Below, in pieces: positions 20,001 through 28,192 of a stretch of 64,000 nucleotides of DNA. The notes under the pieces were generated by a model. That model saw only the letters and a list, made by a program, of their open reading frames with translations. It was not told where the DNA came from and did not search any database. Each line of letters begins with the position of its first letter. Within the stretch, counting starts at the first letter, position 1. This stretch comes from Streptomyces sp. Alt3 (lineage in GTDB: Bacteria; Actinomycetota; Actinomycetes; Streptomycetales; Streptomycetaceae). The position numbers and the translations under genes are program-made. The stretch is from assembly GCF_030719215.1 (NCBI RefSeq), contig NZ_CP120983.1, positions 7,440,001 to 7,504,000 on the forward strand, in the 5' to 3' direction.

Positions 20001-21861
20001 CGACCACCAGACCGGGCTGCCCGTCCCGGAGGGCGGCCGGGCCGCACTGGAGGAGCCCTGCGCGCGCACGGTCGACCTCACGACGGGCCCGGCCCGGTAC
20101 TTCGCCGGTGCGGCGGCACTGCCCGGCCCGATGCTCCTGATGATCGACAGGATCACGGGCTACTGGCCCGAGGGAGGACGTGCGGGACTGGGGCGGATCC
20201 GTTCGGAGAAGGACGTCGACGCGGGGGAGTGGTTCTTCAAGGCCCACTTCTTCCAGGACCCGGTCCAGCCCGGCTCGCTCGGCATCGAGGCCATGTGCCA
20301 GCTGCTCCAGTTCTGTCTGATCGAACGGGGTCTCACCGCGGGCGTCGCGCATCCCCGGTTCGAACCCGTCCTGCCGCACCGCGAGGTGACCTGGAAGTAC
20401 CGCGGGCAGATCACCCCGGGCAACGCCCTTGTCAGGATCGATCTGGAGATCACCGAGATCGCGGAGGACGCCCGCGGCCCGTACGCGGTCGCCGAGGCAC
20501 GGCTCTGGGGGGACGACATCTGTCTCTACCACGCCCGTGGGCTCGGTGTCCGTGTCGTGTCCGCCGATGACGCCCGGGCTGCTCCGGACGACGCGCGCCC
20601 CGACGCCGGACCGGACGGGAACCCAACGCCGCCCGGCAGTGAGCGCGATGACCGCCCATCAGAAGGGGCATCGGACGGCGAGCGCTCGTCCGGGGTGACG
20701 GAGCGGACGCTCGATCCCACCGCCGACACCTGGACGGGCGACCACTGTCCGACCTTCACGGTCCCCGCGCTGCCGATGATGTCCGTCGTCGACCGGCTCG
20801 CGCAGGCCGCGACCGATCACACCGGCCGCCCCGTGGCCGCCGTACGCGACGTCCGGCTCAGGCGCTGGATCCCGCTCGCCGGGCCCGTGAGGCTGCGGAC
20901 CGAGGTGGCCGGGACGACGACGGGACTGGAGGTGAAGCTGCTGATGTGGCGTGAGGCTGCCACGCCCGCGCTGTCCCGGTTCGAGGAAGCCGCAGTCGGC
21001 ACGGTGCTGGTGGGCGACCGGCCGGACCGCCGCCCCGAACGCTTCGCCCCGCTGCCGGACGCCGTCGCGCAGCCGGATCCGTACGCCTCGGCCGAACTGT
21101 TCCACGGACCGGCCTTCCAGTACCTGACGTCGCTGGCCGTCGGTTCGGCGGGATCCTCCGGAGTCGCCGACCTCGCCCGTGGCACGGTGCCGAGGGGATG
21201 CCTGAACCAGGGACTCATGGACGCCCTCCTCCAGGTGATTCCGTCCGCCAGCCTGTGGCGGTGGTCCCCGGAGATCGGCGAGGACGTCGTCGGCTACCCC
21301 CTGCGTCTGGCAGGGCTGGAGCTGTTCGAGGAGCCGCCGGAAACGGGCCTGGTCGAGATCGAGGCACGGTTCGCCGGCTTCGTCTCCGAAGGGGTGGGTC
21401 CCAGGCCGATGTCGGCGGTCGACATCCAGATGTGCGTGGACGGACGGGTCGCCGCGGCGCTGCGGCTGGTGAACATCCTGCTCCCCGTCGGCCCCTTCGC
21501 CGGCGCCTCGCTCGTCGAACGCCGGGACTTCCTGACCCGCCGTGGTGCCGGGGCGGGGGTGGGCCTGTGCAGGCGCACCGACGGCATCACGGAGATCCTC
21601 GCCGACGAGATCGACGAGGTGGACTGGCTCAGGGGCTCCGTCGCTGCGGCCATGGGCCTGCCACCGGGCTCCAGGGGCAGGGACCATCTGGAGGTCATCG
21701 CGGTCAAGGACCACGTCGGCCGCCTCGCCGGCGTCCACCCGTGCACCGTGGAGGTGGGCGAGGACCTGCGCTCCGCCCGCACCGCCTCCGGGCGGCTCCA
21801 CCACGTCCTGGTCGCCCGCAGCGGGGACAAGGTCACCGTCAGCTCCGGCGGTGAGGGATGA
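14059..21861 (+). CDS. pfaC: PfaC/PfaB-like megasynthase: KS-CLF-AT-(DH double hot-dogs)x2-DH
   Basis: This 2600-aa protein has: KS (1-430) with C189 (DAACASS), H324 (HATGT) and H360 (GHLLAAAG); a chain-length-factor KS (~460-760) where the active Cys is replaced by acidic residues (SAEEASG); an AT (~850-1150) with GYSSGES, nucleophile S934; an Ala/Pro linker; then four FabA-like hot-dogs that pair into two dehydratases. Pair one is WYLDPTGRMPAG (~1388-1545) with WFFEGHFENDPCMPG (~1611-1757). Pair two is WYFEQSGGRTMPF (~1795-1977) with WFFKAHFFQDPVQPG (~2008-2170). A further PS-DH-like domain (ELFHGPAFQYL, ~2222-2494) and a short tail follow. The fused AT resembles the myxobacterial Pfa3 layout. 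No phosphopantetheinyl transferase or glycerol-phosphate acyltransferase domain is evident. Its stop overlaps the next ATG (ATGA). Confidence 0.9.
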   Translation: MGFDPIAVVGRGCVFPDALDPDTFWDNVAARRCSLSPVPDGRWRLPHRWAMGTVDDHLDRTWNDVGGYVRDFGAAFDPTGFRVAPEEILGLDQLFHWVLYGARQALREAGHEEGSPRTGLVLGNLSYPTSAGTAFAEHVWLSGGAPSLLRGAARDRPDARNRFSSGLPAHFAARALGLGAGAFALDAACASSLYAIKLACDRLHDGTADVMVAGAVNRADNLFLHVGFCGLNAVSRTGRSRPFHRDADGLLPGEGAGFVALMRLRDALARGKTVLGVVRGVGLSSDGRGGGLLSPSREGQERAMLQAYRTAGVAPRSVSLVECHATGTPVGDAEEARSMGRVFADSPDLPVGSVKSNVGHLLAAAGMGGLLKVLGAMRAGIRPATLAAEEPLPGLHGTPLRVLGETEPWPGLRRAAVSAFGFGGANAHLVVDAWDGRDDAVTLVPGTRRPPDEPLAVVASTVRAGGGGGTEAFRHALLDGSLVGPATDIDVALPGLCFPPVAVGRALPQQVLMLEAAREAARGVTLPRERTMVLVGTGVDTENARATARWRAPSWLEETGAPADEATAARVRDAFSAPMDTERVVGTLPNLVANRLNTQLDLGGPGCTVSAEEASGLVALDLAARALRAGEADAALVGAVDLSCEPVHRAALRELGREDPAGDGAVAVVLKRLPDARRDGDTVLALLDGDVSGEPDLVIGDGDDADFDPAGLFGRAHAAHGLLAVAAAVTALRHRVLPRTGGPAAVAPGLRTAHVIVSPLEAPPARVRLRAADAGAWSPGPEPRLHVFSGRDRQEVLTALESGTESAQGPARLAYVSDSDPRAQGEAVRRWLVEGGIKPPGAAYRAAPVGGEVAFVFTNGSAAYPGMGREVRLALPSLGDAATAAYGKALPGPEPDAGEPVLDRIWGAARLAALHVGLTRGLLGLSPDAAVGYSSGESAALVALGAWRDVEALHRDTRESGLFTSELTGELRGVRRAWERLGVDGDRWASYLVTAPLDRVRGELADERAVHLMAVNAPGVCVVGGESQACARVVARFGAAHAIPIDYDLAAHAPELREVRDRWWRLHHRPTTAVPGVRFYSGATTRAYTPTAERAADAVTAQGVGTIDFAGTVERAWADGVRVFVEHGPRGLCTGWIKRVLGDREHVAVALDAEGRGLRQLHLAVAELVAAGVPVRAEALFGQLRAAAAPPAHDVPTLTVPAHREISLPPLSSPPPGQPAVTMPRAPQLVPVPAPVQAAATAEPVPGNAGPTGVVPTDVVPAGPAAPPADEATRATDLRTLVAQQTQRVTALHQDVLALHLQAHQRFLQTRARLATALVHAASASHRPRPLVRPAGPPAPVPAPLLLGGGRTGGLPPVTVFDRAQLEHLASGPVSALFGPRFAEQDAYELQTRMPGPPMLLADRVTGIEAVPAALADLGPEHATGTIRTETDIRLDSWYLDPTGRMPAGLMIEAGQADLLLISRLGIDLLNRGERAYRLLGCELTYHGSPPGAGETLRYEIHIDRHARHGGVRLFFFRYDCFVGDELRLSVRDGRAGFFTKAELEDTDGVRWDPATSPPAPDMPQDAPAVHCTRSSFTAGQVRAFADGRPADCFGPGWDVTRSHVRSPRPDGGRLLLLHEVTAFDPAGGPWGRGYLRAETPVRPDDWFFEGHFENDPCMPGTLMLQAGLQAMAFHLAALGLTAGRDGWRFEPVTDRPCTAHCRGQATPASRRIVYEVFVHGVSAGPEPTLYADILATVDGVKAFHGRNASLRLVPDWPLSHWRQLGGHREQTSGTPVPPALLGGLVGHRDPGTAVRAEGLVLDYPSLLACAWGRPSDAFGAAAQIFDGTRRISRLPGPPYHFMTRVVSVHGQQRGMEQGSRVAVEYDVPDEVWYFEQSGGRTMPFAVLMETALQPCGWLAAYVGCPLTTDTDLLFRNLDGRGTVTGEVTPATRTVRTEAELTSLSRTGGMIIVAFTVRCFADGVQVFELSTVFGFFPPSAFDHQTGLPVPEGGRAALEEPCARTVDLTTGPARYFAGAAALPGPMLLMIDRITGYWPEGGRAGLGRIRSEKDVDAGEWFFKAHFFQDPVQPGSLGIEAMCQLLQFCLIERGLTAGVAHPRFEPVLPHREVTWKYRGQITPGNALVRIDLEITEIAEDARGPYAVAEARLWGDDICLYHARGLGVRVVSADDARAAPDDARPDAGPDGNPTPPGSERDDRPSEGASDGERSSGVTERTLDPTADTWTGDHCPTFTVPALPMMSVVDRLAQAATDHTGRPVAAVRDVRLRRWIPLAGPVRLRTEVAGTTTGLEVKLLMWREAATPALSRFEEAAVGTVLVGDRPDRRPERFAPLPDAVAQPDPYASAELFHGPAFQYLTSLAVGSAGSSGVADLARGTVPRGCLNQGLMDALLQVIPSASLWRWSPEIGEDVVGYPLRLAGLELFEEPPETGLVEIEARFAGFVSEGVGPRPMSAVDIQMCVDGRVAAALRLVNILLPVGPFAGASLVERRDFLTRRGAGAGVGLCRRTDGITEILADEIDEVDWLRGSVAAAMGLPPGSRGRDHLEVIAVKDHVGRLAGVHPCTVEVGEDLRSARTASGRLHHVLVARSGDKVTVSSGGEG

Positions 21862-24174
21862 CCCGGACACCGCACGACGCCCCCGGTACGCCCGTCCTGC
21901 CGAGGACACGCCCCGAACGTCTGGTGCACCTGCTGTCCAGGTGGCGGTACGCGTTCCTCGCGCTGACCCTGCTGGTGACGATCGGTCTCGGAGCCGTCGG
22001 CACGGGCGTGTTCGGCAAGCTCTCCGGTGGGGGATGGACGCCCGCCGACTCCGATTCCGCGCGCGCGGACACACTGCTGCGCGAGCACTTCCGGTCGGGA
22101 AGCCCCGATCTGGTCCTGCTCGTCGGTGCGCCGGGCTCCGTCGACGAGCCGCGGGCCGCTGCCGCCGGCCGACGGCTGACCGAGCGGCTCCGTACCGACG
22201 CACGCGTGCGGCACCTCGACTCGTACTGGCCGCAAGCCGACCCGGCGCTGGTCTCCCGGGACCGGCGCACCGCGCTCATCAGCCTGCGGCTGCGAGGGGG
22301 CGAACACGAGGTCGCGGCCACCGCCGAGGACATCCGCCGGGAGACCGCCACCGGTACGGCGCCGCTGGAGGCTTCGGCCGCCGGGCGTGCGGTGGCCAAA
22401 CGCGACCTGGAGAAGCAGAGCCCGGCACGACCTCGTCCGCGCTGAGCTGATCGCGGCACCTATCGTCCTGCTCATCCTCGTATGGATCTTCGGCAACCTG
22501 CTCAGTGCCCTGCTCGCGCTGTCCGTCGGCGGGATCGCGGTCGTGGGGACCCTGGCAGTCCTGCACGCCCTGACCGGGTTCACCCAGGTGTCGGTCTTCG
22601 CGGTCAACCTGACCACGGCCCTGGGCTTCGGACTGGCCATCGACTACGGCCTGTTCATCATCACCCGGCACCGGGAGGAACTGGCCGCGGGCCGTGACGT
22701 CCGGCAGGCGGTCCTGGTCAGTGTCCGCACGGCGGGCCGGACCGTGTTCTTCTCCGCCCTGACCGTCACACTGTCGATGGCGGCGCTGCTGGTGTTCCCG
22801 CTCCACTTCCTGCGCTCGCTGGCCTACGCGGGCATGAGCGTGGCTGCCCTGGCCGGGCTCACCGCCGTGCTCGTGCTCCCGGTGTGCCTCCTCGTGGCCG
22901 GTGACCGGGTCGCCGGGAGGCGCGGACCGCCACCGTCCGCCGGCGTGGGCGGTGCGGGACTGTTCTACCGCACGGCCCGGACGGTGATGCGCCGGCCGGT
23001 CCTCACCGTCGTCATGGTGGTTCCGGTGCTGCTGTGCCTGGCGAGTCCGTTCCAGCGCGTCGAGTTCGGACTCTCGGACGACCGCGCGCTGGGCGCCGCC
23101 TCACCCGTGCACCGGGCCACCGACGTGGTGCGCGACGACTTCGACAGCCGGGCGACGGCCATGGCGAGCATCGTGCTGCCCGGCCTCACGGGTACGCCGG
23201 CGAGGAGCCTTGACGACTACGCCCGCCAGGTCTCCCTGACCTCCCACGTGCTCAGGGTGGACACCGCGACCGGTTCCTACGCGGGAGGGAGGCCGCAGGC
23301 CCCTCCCACACCGGCGTCCGCCCGCTTCTCGGGTCCGGAGGGCGGATGGCTCTCGGTCGCCACCGACGCCGAGCCCTTCTCCGCCGAGGGCGGCGCACTC
23401 GTCCGCGCACTGAGAGCGGTGCCGGCCCCGGTTCCCGCGCTCGTGGGCGGTGACGCCGCTGCCCTCGTGGACACCGTAGCGGTGGTCGGCGAGCGGCTCG
23501 GATCCGCGGTCGCGATCATCGTGCTCGTCATCTTCACCCTGCTGTTCCTGTTCACCGGCAGCATCCTCGTGCCGGTCAAGGCCGTCCTGCTCAACCTGCT
23601 CAGCCTCACCGCCACGTTCGGGGCGATCGTCCATGTCTTCCAGGACGGACACCTGCGCTGGCTGGTGGGGGACTTCCTGGTCACCGGCACCACGGACACG
23701 CTGCTGCCCGTGCTGATGTTCTGCATCGCCTTCGGGGTCTCGATGGACTACGAGATGTTCCTGCTGTCCCGGATCATGGAGGAGTACCGCAGGACGGGTG
23801 ACACCACCTCCGCCGTGGCGTTCGGGCTCGAACAGACCGGCCGGCTGTTCACGGCGGCCGCGCTCGTGCTGGCGATCGCGATGGCGGCGATGGCGACCTC
23901 ACCCCTCACCCCGCTGAAGCTCCTGGGAGTGGGCCTCACCCTCGCGGTCGTGCTCGACGCGACCCTGGTGAGAATGCTCCTGGTTCCCGCGATCATGAAG
24001 ATGGCGGGTAGGGCGAACTGGTGGTGCCCACAGCCCCTGCGCCGCCTGCACGCCCGGTTCGGTGTCTCGGAGTACGAACCGCGGTCGGCGGTCCCCGGCC
24101 TGCCGGGCCCTCGTGACGCGTCGCCCGGCGAACGTGCGGGAGGAGGCGAGTCGCCGGACGTCACCAGGGCGTAG
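21858..24174 (+). pseudogene. MMPL/RND-family lipid transporter, split by a 1-bp frameshift
   Basis: The two open frames, 21858-22445 and the one continuing through about 22420-24174, together make a complete two-repeat MMPL permease. The first part has the N-terminal TM segment and periplasmic domain. The second has GFGLAIDYGLFIITRHREEL, later TM bundles and AFGVSMDYEMFLLSRIMEEY. The frames join at the CCC run 22421-22423: removing one C gives KQSRHDLVRAELIA, the expected family sequence. The ATG overlaps the pfaC stop (ATGA), so the gene belongs to the operon. MMPL proteins export lipids or lipid conjugates (as in mycobacteria), which suits export of the product made here. The frameshift may be real inactivation or a homopolymer error. 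Confidence 0.8.
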
Positions 24175-24652
24175 GGCCGGCCGGTTCGGCGTCCCGTCCT
24201 TCGAGCAGCGAGATCTGCACACGGACACGCTTGCCCACGGGCTCGCGGCGGACCTCGAAGCTCTGGCAGACCGCGAGAACGATCTCCAGGCCGTGCTGCC
24301 CCGCGCGGCCGGGATCGGCCCCCAGCGCGGCGGGGAGCACGGCGCCCGAGTCCCACATCGTGATGCCCAGCAGACCGCCGTCCACCTCGAGATCCAGCAG
24401 GCACGGCCCGGGCGCGTACTTGCAGACATTGGTGGCCAGCTCGCTGACCACCAGCTGGGCGATGTCCATGGACCGCGCCGGTACGTTCACACCGTGCCGC
24501 GAACGCGCGTCGGACAGGAACGCCCTGACGAAGTCACGGGCGCGGCAGATCTGCTCCGAGTCCATGTCGTACGCGGCGCTGTCCGCCACGACAGCCGGGC
24601 CGGACTCCGGCCTGTCCTGTTCGGTTCCGTGTGTTGTAGCCAGCAGTCCCAT
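24161..24652 (-). CDS. ATP-binding protein, HATPase/anti-sigma-factor-like regulator
   Basis: This 163-aa protein carries an RsbW-type HATPase_c domain: the N-box in AQLVVSELATNVCKYAP and a modified G-box in MWDSGAVLPA...GQHGLEIVLAV. Such small ATPases are abundant in Streptomyces and act as serine kinases or anti-sigma factors. It is convergent with the lipid operon; its last 14 bases overlap the 3' end of the MMPL gene. Its partner sigma factor or antagonist is not encoded beside it. Confidence 0.8.
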   Translation of the reverse strand: MGLLATTHGTEQDRPESGPAVVADSAAYDMDSEQICRARDFVRAFLSDARSRHGVNVPARSMDIAQLVVSELATNVCKYAPGPCLLDLEVDGGLLGITMWDSGAVLPAALGADPGRAGQHGLEIVLAVCQSFEVRREPVGKRVRVQISLLEGRDAEPAGPTPW

Positions 24653-24799
24653 GACACATCCCCCGTCACATCAGCCGCACCACGCAGCTCGTACATCGGG
24701 CCGTGTACCCGCCTTCACCCGTTTCAGACCGGCCGAGGACGTACAGAAATTGGAGGGGCTCACCTGGCGGACACCCCTCTCGGCCGGCGTCGCCGCGTC

Positions 24800-25984
24800 T
24801 CAGCCGAGCCGGCGCAGCGCCCGGACCAGCGCGTCGACTCCCTGCTCCGCCTTGGACCGGGGACACCCGACGTTGAGCCGGACCCTTCCCGGGGAGCCGT
24901 AGGCCGCTCCCGGCATGATGGCCACCTTCTCCACCTCGACGAGCTCGCGCTGCAACGCGTCGTCGTCGACGTCGAGCGGCCGCAGATCGATCCAGGCGAG
25001 GTACCCCGCCTGGGGCGGCTCCCAGCCGAGCTGCGGGAACGCCCGCTCCAGGCGGTCGCCGACCACCGCGAGGTTGCCGGCCAGGTACGCGCGCAAGGAG
25101 TCCAGCCAGGGCGCCCCCTCCCGGTACGCGGCGATGTGCCCGACCAGTGACAGCACGGCGGGGGAGGACAGCCCGTCCGCCTCCTTGAGCTGTCGCAGAT
25201 AGGCGTCGCGCGAGGGTGGATCGCCGATGATCCCGTAACTGCCCGTCAGCGCGGGGATGTTGAACGACTTGGATGCCGAAGTGATCACCGCCCACCGGCT
25301 TCCGTCGCCGTGCAGGGCCCAGGGACGGTGGACGTGCGGGGCGTGCGCCAGGTCCGAGTGGATCTCGTCGCTGATGACGGCGACGCCGTACCGCGCGCAC
25401 AGCCGCGCCATCCGGTCCAGCTCGTCCGCGGACCAGACCCTTCCCGTCGGGTTGTGCGGGGAACACAGCAGCAGCACCGCCGTGTCGGGAAGCGCCAGCA
25501 GCCGCTCCAGCTCCGCCCAGTCGTCGAGCGGGCACGACCGCAGCCTGCGCCCGTGGGCCGCCACGGTCGCGGGGAACGCGTCGTACATGGGCGTGTGGGC
25601 CACCACGCCGTCGCCCGGCTCCGACCACAGCCGGAGCAGCTGCGACAACTGGTAGACGACGGAGGGCGCGTAGACGATCGACCCGGGGTCGACGGCCGTC
25701 GCGTGCCGTGTCGTGTACCAGTGGACGATCGCCGAGAGGAAGTCGTCCTGGCGCCACCGCGAGTAGCCCAGCACGCCGTGGTCCAGCCGCCCCCGGAGCG
25801 CGGCCATGATCTCCGGGGCGGTCTCGAAGTCCATGTCTGAAATCGTGAACGGCAGCAGGTCCGGTACCCCGAACCGGTCCTCGACGTAGTCCCACTGCGT
25901 GCACCAGGTGCCGTGCCGGTCCACCGGGACACCGAAGCCGTAGGGGTCGTCCGGAGCGGGGCCGGAGGGAGGGAGGGAGGACAT
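24800..25984 (-). CDS. MalY/PatB-family PLP aminotransferase (C-S lyase type)
   Basis: This 394-aa fold-type I PLP enzyme has LPFTISDMDFETAPEI at the N-terminus, CSPHNPTGRVW, the cofactor-binding ISDEIHSDL, and the Schiff-base Lys in SASKSFNIPAL. This is the MalY/PatB subgroup with cystathionine beta-lyase activity; in E. coli MalY also modulates the maltose regulator MalT. It starts 2 bp after the PTS EIICB stop, so the two are cotranscribed, echoing the E. coli malXY operon. Its actual substrate here is unknown. Confidence 0.85.
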   Translation of the reverse strand: MSSLPPSGPAPDDPYGFGVPVDRHGTWCTQWDYVEDRFGVPDLLPFTISDMDFETAPEIMAALRGRLDHGVLGYSRWRQDDFLSAIVHWYTTRHATAVDPGSIVYAPSVVYQLSQLLRLWSEPGDGVVAHTPMYDAFPATVAAHGRRLRSCPLDDWAELERLLALPDTAVLLLCSPHNPTGRVWSADELDRMARLCARYGVAVISDEIHSDLAHAPHVHRPWALHGDGSRWAVITSASKSFNIPALTGSYGIIGDPPSRDAYLRQLKEADGLSSPAVLSLVGHIAAYREGAPWLDSLRAYLAGNLAVVGDRLERAFPQLGWEPPQAGYLAWIDLRPLDVDDDALQRELVEVEKVAIMPGAAYGSPGRVRLNVGCPRSKAEQGVDALVRALRRLG

Positions 25985-25986
25985 GG

Positions 25987-27594
25987 TCAGCCCACCGGGA
26001 TCATGGTGGCGATGGCGTCCTTCACCGACTGGACCTGCGGTCCGATGACGACCTGCACGGTGTGGCCGTCGAGCTTGATCACGCCCACCGCGCCGAGCTT
26101 CTTCAGCCGCGCCTCGTCCACCAGTGCGGCGTCCTCGACGGTCATGCGCAGACGCGTGATGCAGTTGTCCAGGGACCTGATGTTGTCGGCGCCCCCGATC
26201 GCGTCGAGGATGGCCACGGCGTCGTACTTCCCGGCGACCAGCTCGCGGGCAGGAGCCTGCGCCGCGTCCGCAGCGGAGTCCTCGACGTCCCCGGCGCCCT
26301 CCTCGGGCTCCTCGTCACGGCCGGGTGTCCTGAGGTCGAAGCGGGTGATCGCCCAGCGGAACAGGAAGTAGTACACGGCGAACCACACGGCCGCGATCAC
26401 CGGCACCAGGTACCACTTGGTCGACGAGCCCTGGAGAACGCCGAAGACCAGCCAGTCGATGACGTTGCCGTCGGTGTTCCCGATGAAGACGCCGAGCACG
26501 GCCGCCGTGAGGAAGCCCAGCCCCACCAGCACCGCGTGGATGGCGTACAGCCACGGCGCGACGAACAGGAACAGGAACTCCAGCGGTTCCGTGATGCCGC
26601 CGACCACGCAGGCCACCACGCCCGAGACGAGCAGGGCCTTGATCTCCGGCCGCATCCTCTTGTTCGCGCAGTGGTACATCGCGAGCGCCGCTCCGGGGAG
26701 GCCGCCCAGGTAGGCCGCCATCTTGCCCTGCGAGAGGAAGTGCGTCGCGTCGGTCACCGCGGCGTTCGGCGCGCCCGCGCAGTCGAGGTGCGCGTAGAAC
26801 ATGTTCAGGGCGCCGGAGACGTTGTCCCCGCACACGGCACCCGAACCGCCGACGTCGGTGAAGCGGAACATGGCCACGAGGATGTGGTGCAGCCCGATCG
26901 GCCGCAGCAGCACCTCTCCCATGCCGAAGAAGAACGGCCCGAAGACACCGGTGTGACCGATTCCCCGGCCCACGGCTGTGATCCAGCCGTTGAAGGCCGG
27001 CCAGACCAGCGGAATGAGCAGACCGAGCACGCTGAGCACGAGGGCGGAGATGATCGGGACGAAGCGCAGCCCACCGAAGAAGGCCAGGGCATCAGGCATG
27101 CGCTGCGTACGGAAGCGCTGGTGGAGAAGGCTGACAACGATGCCAACGGCCACGGCTCCGAGGAGTCCCGTATCGATGGACTGGACGCCGAGCACATCGG
27201 CTATGCCGTAGTGCTTGATCGCTTCCTCGTCCTCGAGGTCGACGCCCCGGGCGGTGAGGTAGAAGTTCACCGCGAGATTCATGGCGGCGAAGCCGACGAA
27301 ACCCGAGAACGCGGCCACGCCCTTGTCCTGCCGGGCGAGGCCGAGCGGAATCGCCATCGCGAAGAGGACCGGCAGGAAGGTAAAGGCGACCAGGCCCGTG
27401 TTGCCCATCCAGGTGAAGACGAGGTGGAAGCCCTCGGCCTTCAGGAAGGGCAGGTTGTCGGTGACGGCCTCGCTGGAGAGCGACGAGCCGATGCCCAGCA
27501 TGATGCCGCAGAACGCGAGCAGCGCCACCGGGAGCATGAACGTCTTGCCGAGTCCCTGGAGGAATTCCCAGAGCGCGGCTTTGGTCTTCTGCAT
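25987..27594 (-). CDS. malX: PTS glucose/maltose-family EIICB permease
   Basis: This ~535-aa membrane protein consists of an EIIC transport domain (residues ~1-410; many hydrophobic helices, the conserved GGITEPLEFLFLFVAP) joined to an EIIB domain near the C-terminus with the phosphocysteine motif LDNCITRLR. It takes up and phosphorylates a sugar; glucose, maltose or GlcNAc are all possible in this family. ATG 27594 (MQKTKAALW) with GGAA upstream was preferred over ATG 27615 or 27660, which lack ribosome sites. It pairs with a MalY-type gene directly downstream. No EIIA gene is nearby. Confidence 0.85.
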   Translation of the reverse strand: MQKTKAALWEFLQGLGKTFMLPVALLAFCGIMLGIGSSLSSEAVTDNLPFLKAEGFHLVFTWMGNTGLVAFTFLPVLFAMAIPLGLARQDKGVAAFSGFVGFAAMNLAVNFYLTARGVDLEDEEAIKHYGIADVLGVQSIDTGLLGAVAVGIVVSLLHQRFRTQRMPDALAFFGGLRFVPIISALVLSVLGLLIPLVWPAFNGWITAVGRGIGHTGVFGPFFFGMGEVLLRPIGLHHILVAMFRFTDVGGSGAVCGDNVSGALNMFYAHLDCAGAPNAAVTDATHFLSQGKMAAYLGGLPGAALAMYHCANKRMRPEIKALLVSGVVACVVGGITEPLEFLFLFVAPWLYAIHAVLVGLGFLTAAVLGVFIGNTDGNVIDWLVFGVLQGSSTKWYLVPVIAAVWFAVYYFLFRWAITRFDLRTPGRDEEPEEGAGDVEDSAADAAQAPARELVAGKYDAVAILDAIGGADNIRSLDNCITRLRMTVEDAALVDEARLKKLGAVGVIKLDGHTVQVVIGPQVQSVKDAIATMIPVG

Positions 27595-27998
27595 GTGTTC
27601 CGAACTTTCGAGCATGGGGGGACGGACCCGGGCGCTCGCCGTGGCGACGCGTGGACCCACGGGTGATCGGTGCGGCGGGGGCGTCGACGAGGAGGTGGGT
27701 CGTCTTCCTGCGGCGCACCCGGGGATCGCCCGATGAGCGACGCCGGACAGGGCCGTTCCGCCGCAGGGATCACATCACAGCAGGTCGGCGGCTGTCCATG
27801 GATGCCGGAAGGCGGACCGGGCCCGGTGCGCGGGTGCCGACGCACGCAGTGAACGGACCGTCGCCTGCCGTGACGTACGCCACCCGGCTGCATTCACGCC
27901 GGGTGTTTGCCGCCGCGCCGGTGGGTAAGGGGCTCAGTGATCGCCGGAGCCGACAATCCGGTGGATAGTGAGCAGAAGCTACTGAATGAGGAGGTTCG
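27595..27998. other. Intergenic region between divergent PTS and bL37-like genes
   Basis: About 400 bp without a supported gene. It must hold the promoters of the PTS operon (leftward) and the small basic gene (rightward). A GATAGT-like -10 element lies near 27964-27969, but no convincing -35 or operator was found. Confidence 0.5.
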
Positions 27999-28076
27999 AT
28001 GTCCTCGAAGCGACGTCGCAAGAAGAAGGCCCGCCGCAAGAACGGCGCGAACCACGGCAGCCGTCCCCAGAGCTGA
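27999..28076 (+). CDS. 25-aa highly basic protein, probable ribosomal protein bL37
   Basis: The 25-residue product begins MSSKRRRKKKARRKNGANHG and ends SRPQS. It is almost entirely basic, with the ANHGxRP element recalled from the small actinobacterial 50S protein bL37. A strong ribosome site (TGAGGAGG) precedes the ATG and a perfect hairpin follows, so it is a well-formed monocistronic gene despite its size. It lies 1.7 kb from the zinc-responsive ribosomal-protein operons. The identification rests on composition and the short motif; an uncharacterised conserved Streptomyces microprotein is the alternative. Confidence 0.65.
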   Translation: MSSKRRRKKKARRKNGANHGSRPQS

Positions 28077-28093
28077 GGACGTGCCGATGTGTC

Positions 28094-28121
28094 CCGGGGG
28101 GTGGCCTGTGCCACCCCCCGG
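28094..28121 (+). terminator. Terminator hairpin after the bL37-like gene
   Basis: A perfect 12-bp stem (28094-28105 with 28110-28121) encloses a 4-nt loop, CTGT. It begins 17 bp after the stop codon. No T-tract follows, as is common for Streptomyces terminators. Confidence 0.8.
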
Positions 28122-28192
28122 ACGCGTTCCCGTGGCATGCCGCAAGGGCCCCGGACCGTCGGGCCGGCGGCGCAGGGTCCAGAATCGAAAAC

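Noticed and set aside
21560..21861. C-terminal tail of the PfaC-like protein as a phosphopantetheinyl transferase
   Set aside because: Lacks the WxxKEA-type and Mg-binding motifs; at most a remnant, so not called.
26062..27666. 534-aa + strand frame opposite the PTS permease
   Set aside because: Charged, repetitive shadow; the - strand has the EIIC and EIIB motifs.
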